DNA of 64,000 nt from Streptomyces sp. Je 1-369 (GTDB taxonomy: Bacteria; Actinomycetota; Actinomycetes; Streptomycetales; Streptomycetaceae): NCBI RefSeq assembly GCF_026810505.1, contig NZ_CP101750.1, forward strand, positions 3,997,254-4,061,253. Direction: 5' to 3'. Positions within the stretch are counted from its first letter, which is position 1. Every line of letters starts with the position of its first letter. Below the pieces are notes generated by a model. The model was not told the DNA's origin and searched no databases. It saw only the letters and a program-made list of their open reading frames with translations. Both the position numbers and the translations under genes were made by a program. Positions 1 through 8,288 of the stretch are shown here, piece after piece.

Positions 1-196
1 CGACCTGCTCCGCGTCGTGCCCGGCGGCCCGCGCGTTCCACAGCCCGAGCGGGGTGACCCGGTAGGTGTGGATGTGCTCGGGCGCCCGCTCCAGCTCCGC
101 GAAGGGCGCGATGGCACGGCGGCAGGCGTCCGCCTGCTCGTGGTCGACCTCGAGCAGGAGGGTCTTGTCCGACTGGACGATGAGGGGACCGTTCAC
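1..196 (-). CDS. XPB-type DNA repair helicase, N-terminal 65 residues (partial)
   Basis: Only the first 65 codons are inside the window; the gene runs off the left edge. From the GTG at 196 the product begins MNGPLIVQSDKTLLLEVDH and continues with HIHTYRVTPLGLWNARAAGH, which I recognise as the N-terminal helicase-associated region of actinobacterial XPB (ERCC3-like) superfamily 2 helicases. GGAAAGGG lies just upstream as a ribosome site. The motor domains are outside the window. It is transcribed away from the phosphoesterase and the XPB/Ssl2-like gene at 1133, a functional neighbour. Family call is from N-terminal similarity only. Confidence 0.85.
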   Translation of the reverse strand, partial: MNGPLIVQSDKTLLLEVDHEQADACRRAIAPFAELERAPEHIHTYRVTPLGLWNARAAGHDAEQV

Positions 197-305
197 GCGA
201 GCGCCCTTTCCGTAGGCCAAACGTCCAGTGTGCCGCACCGGCGGCGGTACGCGCGGAGCGAAAGCGGCTGTACCGGGACGGGACCGCCACCGCATGGTTG
301 TGATC

Positions 306-1061
306 ATGCTGACCCGAGTGGCCGTTCTCTCCGACATCCACGGCGTCCTGCCCGCCCTCGAAGCCGTCCTCGCGGAGCCGGAGGTGCGGGCCGCGGACCG
401 GGTGGTGCTGACCGGTGACATCACGGCGGGCCCGCAGCCCGCCGAGGTCCTCGACCGGCTGGCCGAGCTGGGCGACCGCGCCGTCCTGATCAGCGGCAAC
501 GCCGACCGCGAGCTGCTCGAATACCGCCGCGGCCACCGCGACACCATCCCCGACCCCATCGGCCCCTGGGCGGCCGACCGGCTCGGCGCGGACCACCTCG
601 ACCTCCTGGAGCGGCTCCCGCAGTCGGCGCGCCTCACCCTCTCCGGCCTCGGCGACGTCCTCTTCTGCCACGCCACGCCCCGCGACGACGAGGAGATCGT
701 CCTGGTCGACTCCCGCCCCGAACGGTGGGCGGAGGTCCTCGAAGGCGTCGACCCCGCCGTACGCACGGTGGTGTGCGGCCACACCCACATGCCGTTCGTC
801 CGCCTCGCCCACGGCCGCACGGTCATCAACCCCGGCAGCGTCGGCATGCCCTACGGCCGCCCGGGCGCCCACTGGGCCCTCCTGGGCCCCGGCATCGACC
901 TGCGCACGACCCGGTACGACATCGACGCCGCCGTCACCCGCCTGACCCGGGAGTGCGACTACCCCGGCATCGCGGACTGGGCGGACCACTACCTGCGGGC
1001 CCGCGACAGCGACACGGAGGCGCTCGCGGTGTTCGGGCCGCTGGACGGGCGGCAGGGGTAG
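306..1061 (+). CDS. metallophosphoesterase, YfcE/calcineurin-like
   Basis: A 251-residue predicted cytoplasmic phosphoesterase. The N-terminus VAVLSDIHG gives the first metal motif (D-x-H), VVLTGDITAG the GD motif, ISGNADRE the GNxD-like motif, and VCGHTHMPFV with INPGSVGMPYG the distal GHTH and NPGS motifs. This set defines single-domain YfcE-type two-metal phosphodiesterases. No signal peptide or membrane segment is seen. The start at 306 puts the conserved strand at residue 3; an in-frame ATG at 294 is an alternative, and neither has a strong ribosome site. It lies between the divergent XPB helicase and the XPB/Ssl2-like gene. The substrate cannot be told from sequence. Confidence 0.85.
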   Translation: MLTRVAVLSDIHGVLPALEAVLAEPEVRAADRVVLTGDITAGPQPAEVLDRLAELGDRAVLISGNADRELLEYRRGHRDTIPDPIGPWAADRLGADHLDLLERLPQSARLTLSGLGDVLFCHATPRDDEEIVLVDSRPERWAEVLEGVDPAVRTVVCGHTHMPFVRLAHGRTVINPGSVGMPYGRPGAHWALLGPGIDLRTTRYDIDAAVTRLTRECDYPGIADWADHYLRARDSDTEALAVFGPLDGRQG

Positions 1062-1132
1062 GGCGGGTGCGGCTGAGTCCGGACGGGCGTCAGCACACCG
1101 GGGACACGGCCCGACCCGCTACCGTGAACCGG

Positions 1133-3907
1133 ATGAGCACCGAGCCGCAGCCCACGGACAACGCCGACGCGAGCGACCCCGCACCGTCGCGTGGCGCGGA
1201 CACGCCCCGATCCCTCGCCGAAGCACTCCGGTCGCGGGAGGACGGCGCGCTCGCCGACCTGTTGCGGACCCGGCCCGATCTCCTGAACCCCGTGCCGAAC
1301 GACCTCACGCAGCTCGCCACCCGTGCGGGGACCCGGGCCTCCGTGGTGCGGGCGCTGGAGCGGCTCGACCGGTTCGCGCAGCAGGTCGCCGAGGTGCTCG
1401 CCGTGGCACCGGAACCCGCCTCGTACGGGGACGTGCGCGACCTGCTCGCCGGGGACGACGGGGACGCCGCCGTCGAGGCCGCCCTGCCGCGCGCCCTCGC
1501 CACCCTCCACGAGCAGGCGTTGGTGTGGGGGCCCGACGACCGGCTGCGGCTCGTCCGCACCGCCCGCGAGCTCCTCGCCCCGAGCCCGCAGCACCCGTCC
1601 CCGACCGGCCTCGGCCCCACCGTCGCCGAGGCCACGGCCGGGATGTCGCCGACCCGGGTCCAGGACATCGTCGCGGCGGCCGGTCTGCCCACGACGCACG
1701 ACCCGGTGTCGGCCGTACGGTCGCTGACCGCGCTCTTCACGGACCGTACGCGGATGTCGGCGCTGCTCGACGAGGCGCCCGCGGACTCCGTCGAGGTGCT
1801 GTCCCGGCTCGTGTGGGGCCCGCCCTACGGCCAGGTCACCGCCGACCCGGCACGCCACCTGCGCTGGCTCCTCGACCGGGGCCTGCTCCTTCCCACCGCG
1901 CCCGGCACGGTCGTACTGCCCCGCGAGGCGGCCCTGCACCTGCGCGGGGGCCGCGCCCACCGCACGCCCGAGCCGGTGCCGCCGTCCATCGAGGCCGCCC
2001 GCGAATACCGTCCACAGGTTGTGGACGCGGCCGCCGCCGGGCAGGCGTACACCGCGCTCGCCACCGTCGAGGAGCTCCTCAAGGACTGGGACGAGGGCGG
2101 GCCCGCGGTGCTGCGCGCGGGCGGTCTCAGCGTGCGCGACCTGAAGCGGACCGCGGTGGCGCTCGACACGTCCGAGCCGCTCGCCGCGTTCTGGGTCGAA
2201 CTGGCCTACGCGGCGGGGCTCCTCGCCTCCGACGGCGAGGCCGACGAGCGGTACGCCGCGACGCCCGCGTACGACGCGTGGCAGGAGCTGCCCGCGGCCG
2301 AGCGGTGGGCGGCGCTGGCCACGGCCTGGCTCGCGGCGACGCGCACGGCGGGGCTCGTGGGCGGCCGCGACGGCAAGGACCGCACGCTGTCCGCGCTCGG
2401 CCCGCACCTGGACCGTTCGACGGCCCCCGAGGTACGGCACCGGGTCCTCGCACTCGCCGCCACGCTGCCCGAGGGCACGGCACCCGCCCCCGAGTCCCTC
2501 CTGGCCTGGCTCCGCTGGGAGCGTCCTTCCGCCTCCCGCGGCCGCGCGGCCCAGGACGGCGCCGCGAACCCGTCCGACTCACCGACCCCGCAGGACCTGC
2601 GCTCCCGCATCGCCCAGTGGACGCTGAACGAGGCGGAGATGCTGGGTGTGACGGGGAGGGGGGCGTTGTCGTCGCACGGGCGGGCGTTGTTGTCCTGGCC
2701 GGGGGGTGACAGCGCGTCGTTGTCCGGGACGTCGTCGTCCGGGCGGCCGGGGGTTGACAGCACGTCGTTGGCCGGGCTTCGCGCTGACAGCGCGTCGTTG
2801 GCCGGGCCGGGCGTCGACCGCTCGTCGTTGTCCGAGCCGGACGTCGACGGCACGTCGTTGTCCGGGGCGGACGTCGACGGCACGTCGTTGTCCGGGCCGG
2901 ATGTCGACCGCACGTCGTCCTCCTCCGAGCCGCGCGTCGACCGCACGTCCGCCGAGCGGAGCCTCGCCGCCGCCCACGCCACCCGGCTCCTCGCCCCCCT
3001 CCTCCCCGAGCCCCTCGACCACGTCCTGCTCCAGGCCGACCTCACCGCCGTGGCCCCCGGCCCGCTGGAGCGGCCGCTCGGCGACGCCCTCGCCGTCCTC
3101 GCCGACGTGGAGTCCAAGGGCGGCGCCACCGTCTACCGCTTCACACCCGGTTCCGTACGCCGTGCGCTCGACGCCGGGCAGTCCGCGTCCGACCTGCACG
3201 CGTTCCTGACCGCGCACTCACGCACCCCCGTCCCGCAGCCCCTCGCGTATCTGATCGACGACGTGGCGCGGAAACACGGCCACCTGCGGATCGGCGCCGC
3301 CTCCGCGTACGTCCGCTGCGACGACGAGGCACTCCTCAACGAGATCCTCGCCGACAAGCGCGCCCAGAGCCTGCGGCTGCGCCGCCTCGCGCCCACCGTG
3401 CTCGCCGCCCAGGCGGACCCCGGCACGCTCCTCGACGGGCTGCGTGCGATGGGTTTCGCACCGGCGGCGGAGAGCGCGGAGGGCGACGTCCTCATCACCC
3501 GCGCGCACGCCCACCGCACGCCTCCGCGTTCGGCCCCCGAGCCGGTGCCGGACGGTCCGCCGCTGCCCGGCGACACGCTCATCGGTGCGGCGGTGCGGGC
3601 GATCCGGGCGGGTGATCTGGCGTCGACGGCGCCGCGCAAGGAGGCGCCGACGTCGACGTCGCCGTCGGACGGCAGCCTTCCCCGTACGACGGCGGCGGAG
3701 ACCCTTGCCACGATGCAGGCGGCGGTGCTGACGGGTGAGGCGCTCTGGATCGGCTACGTCAACGCGGAGGGCACGGCGAGCCAGCGCGTGATCGCCCCGG
3801 TGCGGGTCGAGGGCGGGTTCGTCACGGCCTACGACCACACGGCGGACGAGGTCCGCACGTATCCCTTGCATCGGGTGACGGGCGTGGCGGAACTCGCGGA
3901 CGAGTGA
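1133..3907 (+). CDS. XPB/Ssl2-like helicase-associated protein with WYL-like C-terminus
   Basis: A 924-residue protein lacking helicase motor motifs. The N-terminal half (SLAEALRSREDGALADLLR, then ATRAGTRASVVRALERLD) looks like the helicase-associated XPB/Ssl2-like domain family. The C-terminus (EALWIGYVNAEGTASQRVIA, then VRTYPLHRVTGV) looks like a WYL-type ligand-binding module. Neighbourhood with an XPB helicase is common in actinobacteria and suggests a DNA-repair accessory role, which is inference. Between about residues 520 and 605 a low-complexity insert repeats a roughly 10-residue unit of the form GPDVDGTSLS, encoded by near-identical 30-bp units. It interrupts the conserved sequence without breaking the frame. 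The start is the ATG beginning MSTEPQP. Confidence 0.8.
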   Translation: MSTEPQPTDNADASDPAPSRGADTPRSLAEALRSREDGALADLLRTRPDLLNPVPNDLTQLATRAGTRASVVRALERLDRFAQQVAEVLAVAPEPASYGDVRDLLAGDDGDAAVEAALPRALATLHEQALVWGPDDRLRLVRTARELLAPSPQHPSPTGLGPTVAEATAGMSPTRVQDIVAAAGLPTTHDPVSAVRSLTALFTDRTRMSALLDEAPADSVEVLSRLVWGPPYGQVTADPARHLRWLLDRGLLLPTAPGTVVLPREAALHLRGGRAHRTPEPVPPSIEAAREYRPQVVDAAAAGQAYTALATVEELLKDWDEGGPAVLRAGGLSVRDLKRTAVALDTSEPLAAFWVELAYAAGLLASDGEADERYAATPAYDAWQELPAAERWAALATAWLAATRTAGLVGGRDGKDRTLSALGPHLDRSTAPEVRHRVLALAATLPEGTAPAPESLLAWLRWERPSASRGRAAQDGAANPSDSPTPQDLRSRIAQWTLNEAEMLGVTGRGALSSHGRALLSWPGGDSASLSGTSSSGRPGVDSTSLAGLRADSASLAGPGVDRSSLSEPDVDGTSLSGADVDGTSLSGPDVDRTSSSSEPRVDRTSAERSLAAAHATRLLAPLLPEPLDHVLLQADLTAVAPGPLERPLGDALAVLADVESKGGATVYRFTPGSVRRALDAGQSASDLHAFLTAHSRTPVPQPLAYLIDDVARKHGHLRIGAASAYVRCDDEALLNEILADKRAQSLRLRRLAPTVLAAQADPGTLLDGLRAMGFAPAAESAEGDVLITRAHAHRTPPRSAPEPVPDGPPLPGDTLIGAAVRAIRAGDLASTAPRKEAPTSTSPSDGSLPRTTAAETLATMQAAVLTGEALWIGYVNAEGTASQRVIAPVRVEGGFVTAYDHTADEVRTYPLHRVTGVAELADE
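2698..2950 (+). repeat. in-frame 30-bp minisatellite inside the XPB/Ssl2-like gene
   Basis: About eight imperfect copies of a unit containing gacgtcgacggcacgtcgtt are read in frame as GxDVDGTSLSG-type peptides. Two adjacent copies (about 2850-2910) are almost identical, which implies recent slippage or unequal crossing over. Unit length is a multiple of three, so copy-number change keeps the gene open. The encoded segment is Ser/Asp/Gly-rich and probably disordered. Confidence 0.85.
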
Positions 3908-3932
3908 GGGGGGCGGTGCGGGCCCGCCCGCC

Positions 3933-4430
3933 GTGACCGCTCGCACAGTTCCCCACGCCGTGGCGCGGGTCCGCCGTGGCTGATCGCGCAGTTCCCCGCG
4001 CCCCCAAAAGCCCCCCGCGCCGTGGCGCTGCAACCCGCCCCCGGGCGCGGCCCCGCCGTGGCTGATCGCGCAGTTCCCCGCACCCCCAAAAGCCCCCCGC
4101 GCCGTGGCGCAACGGCCTGCCCCCGGGCGCGGCCCCGTCGTGGCTGATCGCGCAGTTCCCCGCGCCCCTAAAAACCCCCCGCGCCATGGCGCTGCAACCC
4201 GCCCCCGGGCGCGCGCCCGTCGTGGCTGATCGCGCCGTTCCCCGCGCCCCTAAAAACCCCCCGCGCCATGGCGCTGCAACCCGTCCCCGGGCGCGGGTCC
4301 GTCGTGGCTGATCGCGCCGTTCCCCGCGCCCCCAAAAGCCCCCCGCGCCGTGGCGCTGCAACCCGTTCCCGGGCGCGGGTCCGTCGTGGCTGATCGCGCC
4401 GTTCCCCGCGCCTCTAAAAACGCCCGCGCC
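3933..4430. repeat. 82-bp tandem repeat array, six copies plus a partial
   Basis: The sequence tggctgatcgcg recurs at 3977, 4059, 4141, 4223, 4305 and 4387, exactly 82 bp apart. A shorter degenerate unit begins near 3933. Each unit carries gcgcagttccccgcgcccc, an A-rich tract within C-runs, and gccccgtggcgctgcaac-like sequence. The unit resembles the dispersed element often found at Streptomyces gene ends; one single copy occurs inverted at 28976-29015. The array fills most of the 695-bp gap between the XPB/Ssl2-like gene and helD. Apart from the helD promoter region after about 4440, nothing else was found there. Confidence 0.9.
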
Positions 4431-4602
4431 CCCGCCCCCCATAATCCGTTGGCCCCCGCACCCACCCCCGTCCTAGGATGCTCCCTTCCCCGCCTCCCCC
4501 GCGGAGCGCTGCCGTCCGGACGGAAACCGGGCGGTCTTCTCGCCCGAGCAGCGGCAGAGCAGAGGCCCGCACACGACACCGCAGAACCGCCGGAGGCAAC
4601 CC

Positions 4603-6750
4603 GTGCACGCCCAGCACGAGCAGCACGATCAGCACGCCCACCCCGAACCTCCCGAACCCGCCGGGCCCCTGGCCAGAGAACGTTCGCATCTCGCCGCGTC
4701 CCGGTCCGCCCTGCGCGCCATGCGTGAGGACGCCGAGGCCCTCGACATTCGTGACGTCACCGCGAACTGGGTGAACGCCGCCGTCCTGTCGCGGCAGCTC
4801 GAGGAGCGGATCAAGTCCCTTGCCGATCTTGCTCATACGCCGCTGTTCTTCGGGCGGCTCGACTACCTGCACGCACCCGGCGCCGAACAGGCCGAGGGTG
4901 CCGAAGGGGAGCAGTTCTACATCGGGCGGCGGCACGTGCACGACGCCGACGGGGACCCGATGGTCATCGACTGGCGCGCGCCCGTCTCGCAGCCGTTCTA
5001 CCGGGCCTCGAAGAAGGACCCGATGGACATCGCGCTGCGCCGCCGCTTCGGGTACACGAGCGGGGACCTCACCGCGTACGAGGACGAGCACCTCAGTGAC
5101 CCGGGCGAGGCCGAGCGGACCAGCAAGCTCCTCCAGCAGGAGATCGAGCGGCCGCGCGTGGGGCCGATGCGCGACATCGTCGCCACCATCCAGCCCGAGC
5201 AGGACGAGATCGTCCGGAGTGGGCTCAGCGGCAGCGTCTGCGTGCAGGGCGGGCCCGGGACCGGCAAGACCGCCGTCGGGCTGCACCGGGTCGCCTACCT
5301 GCTCTACGCGCACCGCGAGCGACTCGCCCGCACCGGCACCCTCGTCATCGGACCGAACGCCTCCTTCCTGCACTACATCGAGCAGGTCCTCCCCGCCCTC
5401 GGCGAGCTGGAGGTCAAGCAGGCCACCGTCGACGACCTCGTCGCCCACGTGGAGGTGCGCGGCACGGACGACGCCGGGGCCGCCCTCGTCAAGGGTGACG
5501 CCCGCATGGCCGAGGTGCTGCGCAACGCCGTACGGTCGCACGTCAGCCTCCCCACCGAGCCGATCATGGTGGTGCGCGGTTCGCGCCGGTGGCGGATTCC
5601 CTCGTACGAACTGGTCGAGATCGTCGAGGAGTTGCTCGCACGGGATATCCGGTACGGGGCCGCGCGCGACGCCCTGCCGCAGCGCATCGCGCACGCCGTG
5701 CTCGTCCGCATGGAGCAGGCGGGCGAGGCCCCGGACGACCGCGTGCAGGACGCCGTCGCCCGCAACGCCGCGGTGAAGGCGGCCGTGAAGGCCGTGTGGC
5801 CGGCCGTCGACCCCGCCAAGCTCGTGCTGCGGCTGCTGTCCGACGCCGGGTTCCTCGCCGCGCACGCGGAGGGGGTGCTGAGTGAGGATGAGCAGAAGGC
5901 CGTCCTTTGGGCCAAGCCCGCGCGGAGCGTGAAGTCCGCCAAGTGGTCCGCCGCGGACGCCGTCCTCATCGACGAGGCCACCGACCTCGTCGCCCGCACC
6001 CATTCCCTCGGTCACGTGGTGCTGGACGAGGCGCAGGACCTGTCCCCCATGCAGTACCGCGCGGTGGGCCGCCGCTGCACGACCGGCTCGGCGACCGTGC
6101 TGGGCGACCTCGCGCAGGGCACCACCCCGTGGGCGACCCGGAGTTGGGACGAGGCGCTGGCACACCTGGGCAAGGAGAGTGCCGTGGTAGAGGAGCTGAC
6201 GGCCGGTTTCCGCGTACCGCGCGAGGTCATCGCGTACGCGTCGCGGCTGCTGCCGGACATCGCGCCCGGTCTGGCGGCGGTCGACTCGGTGCGTGAGTCG
6301 CCGGGGTCGCTCGCGGTGCGCCGGGTGGCGGGCACCGCGGACGACGCCGCGGAGGGCCTCGACGCGGGCTGCCTCGACGCGGGCGACGCGGACCGCCTCG
6401 ACGCCGGCTGTCTCGACGCGTGCGCCGAGTCGCTGCGGCAGGAGGGCTCCGTCGGCCTGATCGCCGCGGACGCCCGCGTCCCCGCCCTCGCCGCCGCGCT
6501 GACGGCAGCCGGGATCACGTATCTCGACCCCGGTCAGGAGACGACGCCCGACACCCGGCTCACGCTCGTGCCCGCGTCCCTCGCGAAGGGCCTGGAGTAC
6601 GACTACGTGGTGCTCGACGAACCGTCCGCCGTCGTGGCCGGTGAGCCCGACGAACGCACGGGCCTGCGCCGCCTGTATGTGGCGCTGACCCGTGCCGTGT
6701 CGGGCCTGATCGTCGTCCATGCGGCCGATCTGCCGAAGCAGTTGGCGTAA
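4603..6750 (+). CDS. helD: HelD-type UvrD/Rep superfamily helicase, RNA polymerase-associated
   Basis: A 715-residue SF1 motor. Walker A is GGPGTGKT near residue 218, Walker B is VVLDEAQDLSP, and late motifs include KGLEYDYVVLDEP and LYVALTRA. The N-terminus (ERSHLAASRSALRAMREDAE) is helical, as expected for the HelD arm that enters RNA polymerase. The domain order YIGRRHV, VIDWRAPVSQPFYR, Walker A is typical of HelD rather than UvrD. HelD proteins remove stalled RNA polymerase from DNA and some protect against rifamycins. GGAGG precedes the GTG start. An Asp/Leu/Gly/Cys-rich repeat (LDAGCLDAGD) sits at about residues 586-606. A possible promoter is TTGGCC at 4449 and TAGGAT at 4474, spacing 19. 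Confidence 0.9.
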   Translation: MHAQHEQHDQHAHPEPPEPAGPLARERSHLAASRSALRAMREDAEALDIRDVTANWVNAAVLSRQLEERIKSLADLAHTPLFFGRLDYLHAPGAEQAEGAEGEQFYIGRRHVHDADGDPMVIDWRAPVSQPFYRASKKDPMDIALRRRFGYTSGDLTAYEDEHLSDPGEAERTSKLLQQEIERPRVGPMRDIVATIQPEQDEIVRSGLSGSVCVQGGPGTGKTAVGLHRVAYLLYAHRERLARTGTLVIGPNASFLHYIEQVLPALGELEVKQATVDDLVAHVEVRGTDDAGAALVKGDARMAEVLRNAVRSHVSLPTEPIMVVRGSRRWRIPSYELVEIVEELLARDIRYGAARDALPQRIAHAVLVRMEQAGEAPDDRVQDAVARNAAVKAAVKAVWPAVDPAKLVLRLLSDAGFLAAHAEGVLSEDEQKAVLWAKPARSVKSAKWSAADAVLIDEATDLVARTHSLGHVVLDEAQDLSPMQYRAVGRRCTTGSATVLGDLAQGTTPWATRSWDEALAHLGKESAVVEELTAGFRVPREVIAYASRLLPDIAPGLAAVDSVRESPGSLAVRRVAGTADDAAEGLDAGCLDAGDADRLDAGCLDACAESLRQEGSVGLIAADARVPALAAALTAAGITYLDPGQETTPDTRLTLVPASLAKGLEYDYVVLDEPSAVVAGEPDERTGLRRLYVALTRAVSGLIVVHAADLPKQLA

Positions 6751-6753
6751 GGC

Positions 6754-7314
6754 TCAGGGTCTGCCCTCCTCGCGGACTGTCCCCGTCGCCGCCGGCAAGT
6801 GCGTGACGATGAGCACGATGCCCGCGAACGTGATCATGCGGATGGCCGCGTCGAGCCCGTTCCAGGCTTCCGACTGCCACATGGCGAACCATTCGCCGCC
6901 GATCCCGATGAAGCCGACTCCGAAGAGGAGAAGGATCATCATCAGGCCTATGCTGCCGGTGAGTTGGGCCCTGCGCCGCTCCGCGGGGCGGCGCAGGGCC
7001 CGCACCCACAGGACCGTCGCCGTGCCGAGGACCAGCGCCGCCAGGGTCTCCCAGGCGATGATCCCGACGTACGCCGCGTCCTGGAGGGCGGTGGACTCCA
7101 CCGCGCGCCACTTCAGGCCGTTGTCCTTGAAGGTGGTGTCCATCGCGAGGACATGGCGTACGAACTGCTGGTTCGTCTCGTAGTCGGTGATGTTCCCGAA
7201 CGCGACGAGCGCGATGTAGAGCGCGATCGTTCCGGTGAGCAGTGTCGCGGCCACGGGCAGCGTTCCGGCGGTGAGCATCCGCTCCGCGGGACGCGTTTTC
7301 TCTGGTGTCGGCAT
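6754..7314 (-). CDS. DUF2165 family small integral membrane protein
   Basis: A 186-residue membrane protein with about four hydrophobic segments: near residues 15-40 (LTAGTLPVAATLLTGTIALY), 80-105, 120-145 and 155-180. Conserved signatures include NITDYETNQQFVRHVLAMD and WFAMWQSEAWNG, which match the DUF2165 family. Function is unknown. GAGGGGA precedes the ATG. It is convergent with helD, whose stop lies only three bases away, and the intervening sequence has no obvious hairpin. It is transcribed alone, toward helD, about 90 bases from the 3' end of cutC. Confidence 0.8.
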   Translation of the reverse strand: MPTPEKTRPAERMLTAGTLPVAATLLTGTIALYIALVAFGNITDYETNQQFVRHVLAMDTTFKDNGLKWRAVESTALQDAAYVGIIAWETLAALVLGTATVLWVRALRRPAERRRAQLTGSIGLMMILLLFGVGFIGIGGEWFAMWQSEAWNGLDAAIRMITFAGIVLIVTHLPAATGTVREEGRP

Positions 7315-7401
7315 GAAGTCCCCTCAGTGTCGACCCAGTTCTATCGCGTCCCGCGGAGGAACGATCAAACGGGAAAGCGGAACGAGCGGGCGGGGACCCG
7401 G

Positions 7402-8109
7402 TCAGTCGTCGAGCGCGGCCCGCCACTGGGCGACGGCGGCGGCGGAGACGGGCGCCGACCAGCCGTCGGGGCGCGCGGCCCCGCCGATGTGGAACGCGTC
7501 GACACCGGCGGCCCGCAGCCGCGGCAGGTGGTCGAGGCGCAGCCCGCCGCCGATGAGGAGCTGCGGCTCGTACCCGGGCTCGCCGCGCCGGGCCGACTCG
7601 GCGAGCAGCGTCGGCAGGCCGTCGTCGACGCCGTCGGCGGAGCCCGCGGTGAGGTAGGTGTCAAGGCCGGGCAGGTCGGCGAGCTGCTTGCGCAGGGCGT
7701 CGCGGTCGGCGGCGCGGTCGATGGCCCGGTGGAAGGTCCAGCGGCAGCCGTCGAGGGCCTCCACCAGCGCTTCGACGGTCGGCAGGTCGGCGCCGCCCGC
7801 CTCGTCGAGGAAGCCGAGCACGAACTCGTCGGCGCCCTCGCTGCGGAGTTCGCGGGTGCGGCGCAGCAGTGCGTCGACTCCACCCCCGTCACCCGCGTCG
7901 CCCACGGAGAAACCGTCGGTCAGCCTGAGCATGACGCGCAGCGAGATGTCGACGGCGGAGCGGATCCCGGCGAAGGTCTCGCGGGACGGGGTGAGGCCGT
8001 CCGCGGCCATGTCGGTCACCAGCTCGAGGCGGTCAGCTCCGCCGGCCTGGGCGGCGACGGCGTCCTCGGCGTCGAGGGCGATCACCTCCAGGACTGCACG
8101 CTTGCTCAT
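7402..8109 (-). CDS. cutC: CutC family TIM-barrel protein
   Basis: A 235-residue cytosolic protein starting MSKRAVLEVIALDAEDAV. The family signatures GGADRLELV, GFLDEAGGAD, WTFHRAIDR and LLIGGGLRL are present in order. CutC was historically linked to copper homeostasis, and a copper ATPase lies just upstream. The biochemical role is unproven, and in other bacteria the family is often found beside amino-sugar hydrolases. A DasR-like palindrome at 8152-8167 lies 43 bases before the start, which hints at amino-sugar control. Start choice: GGAAGAG is correctly spaced before this ATG, while the upstream in-frame ATG at 8151 would add 14 unconserved residues. Confidence 0.88.
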   Translation of the reverse strand: MSKRAVLEVIALDAEDAVAAQAGGADRLELVTDMAADGLTPSRETFAGIRSAVDISLRVMLRLTDGFSVGDAGDGGGVDALLRRTRELRSEGADEFVLGFLDEAGGADLPTVEALVEALDGCRWTFHRAIDRAADRDALRKQLADLPGLDTYLTAGSADGVDDGLPTLLAESARRGEPGYEPQLLIGGGLRLDHLPRLRAAGVDAFHIGGAARPDGWSAPVSAAAVAQWRAALDD

Positions 8110-8151
8110 GGATGTCTCTTCCTTCTGCTCGCTGCTCGCGATCCCGGGCAC

Positions 8152-8167
8152 ATAGGTCTAGTCCAAT
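8152..8167. promoter_or_regulatory. DasR (dre)-like operator upstream of cutC
   Basis: The 16-mer ataggtctagtccaat matches the dre consensus ACTGGTCTAGACCACT at 12 of 16 positions, with 9 of 10 in the GGTCTAGACC core. Read on the minus strand its core GGACTAGACC is identical to that of the site before nagK at 37913. It lies 43 bases upstream of the cutC start. Binding by DasR or a related GntR regulator is inferred. Confidence 0.45.
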
Positions 8168-8288
8168 TACCAGCCTACGCGCAGAACACACCGGCACACC
8201 CCGGTGCGAGCCGAGTCGCTCGCACCGGGGTGGGGGAAACGTGCGGAGAAACCGGGGGAAACCCCGTGAAGAATGCGCGGGAAGCCTG

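Noticed and set aside
989..2440. Long antisense open frames over GC-rich genes, here opposite the XPB/Ssl2-like gene and similarly over helD, copA and murQ
   Set aside because: They are a by-product of high third-position G/C. Products are Arg/Gly/Pro-rich with no ribosome sites or family motifs.
3933..4430. CRISPR-like array
   Set aside because: Repeat spacing is regular, but there are no variable spacers: whole 82-bp units are repeated, and no cas genes are nearby.
4431..4602. Rifamycin-associated element before helD
   Set aside because: No convincing inverted repeat of that kind is visible, so I do not call this gene HelR.
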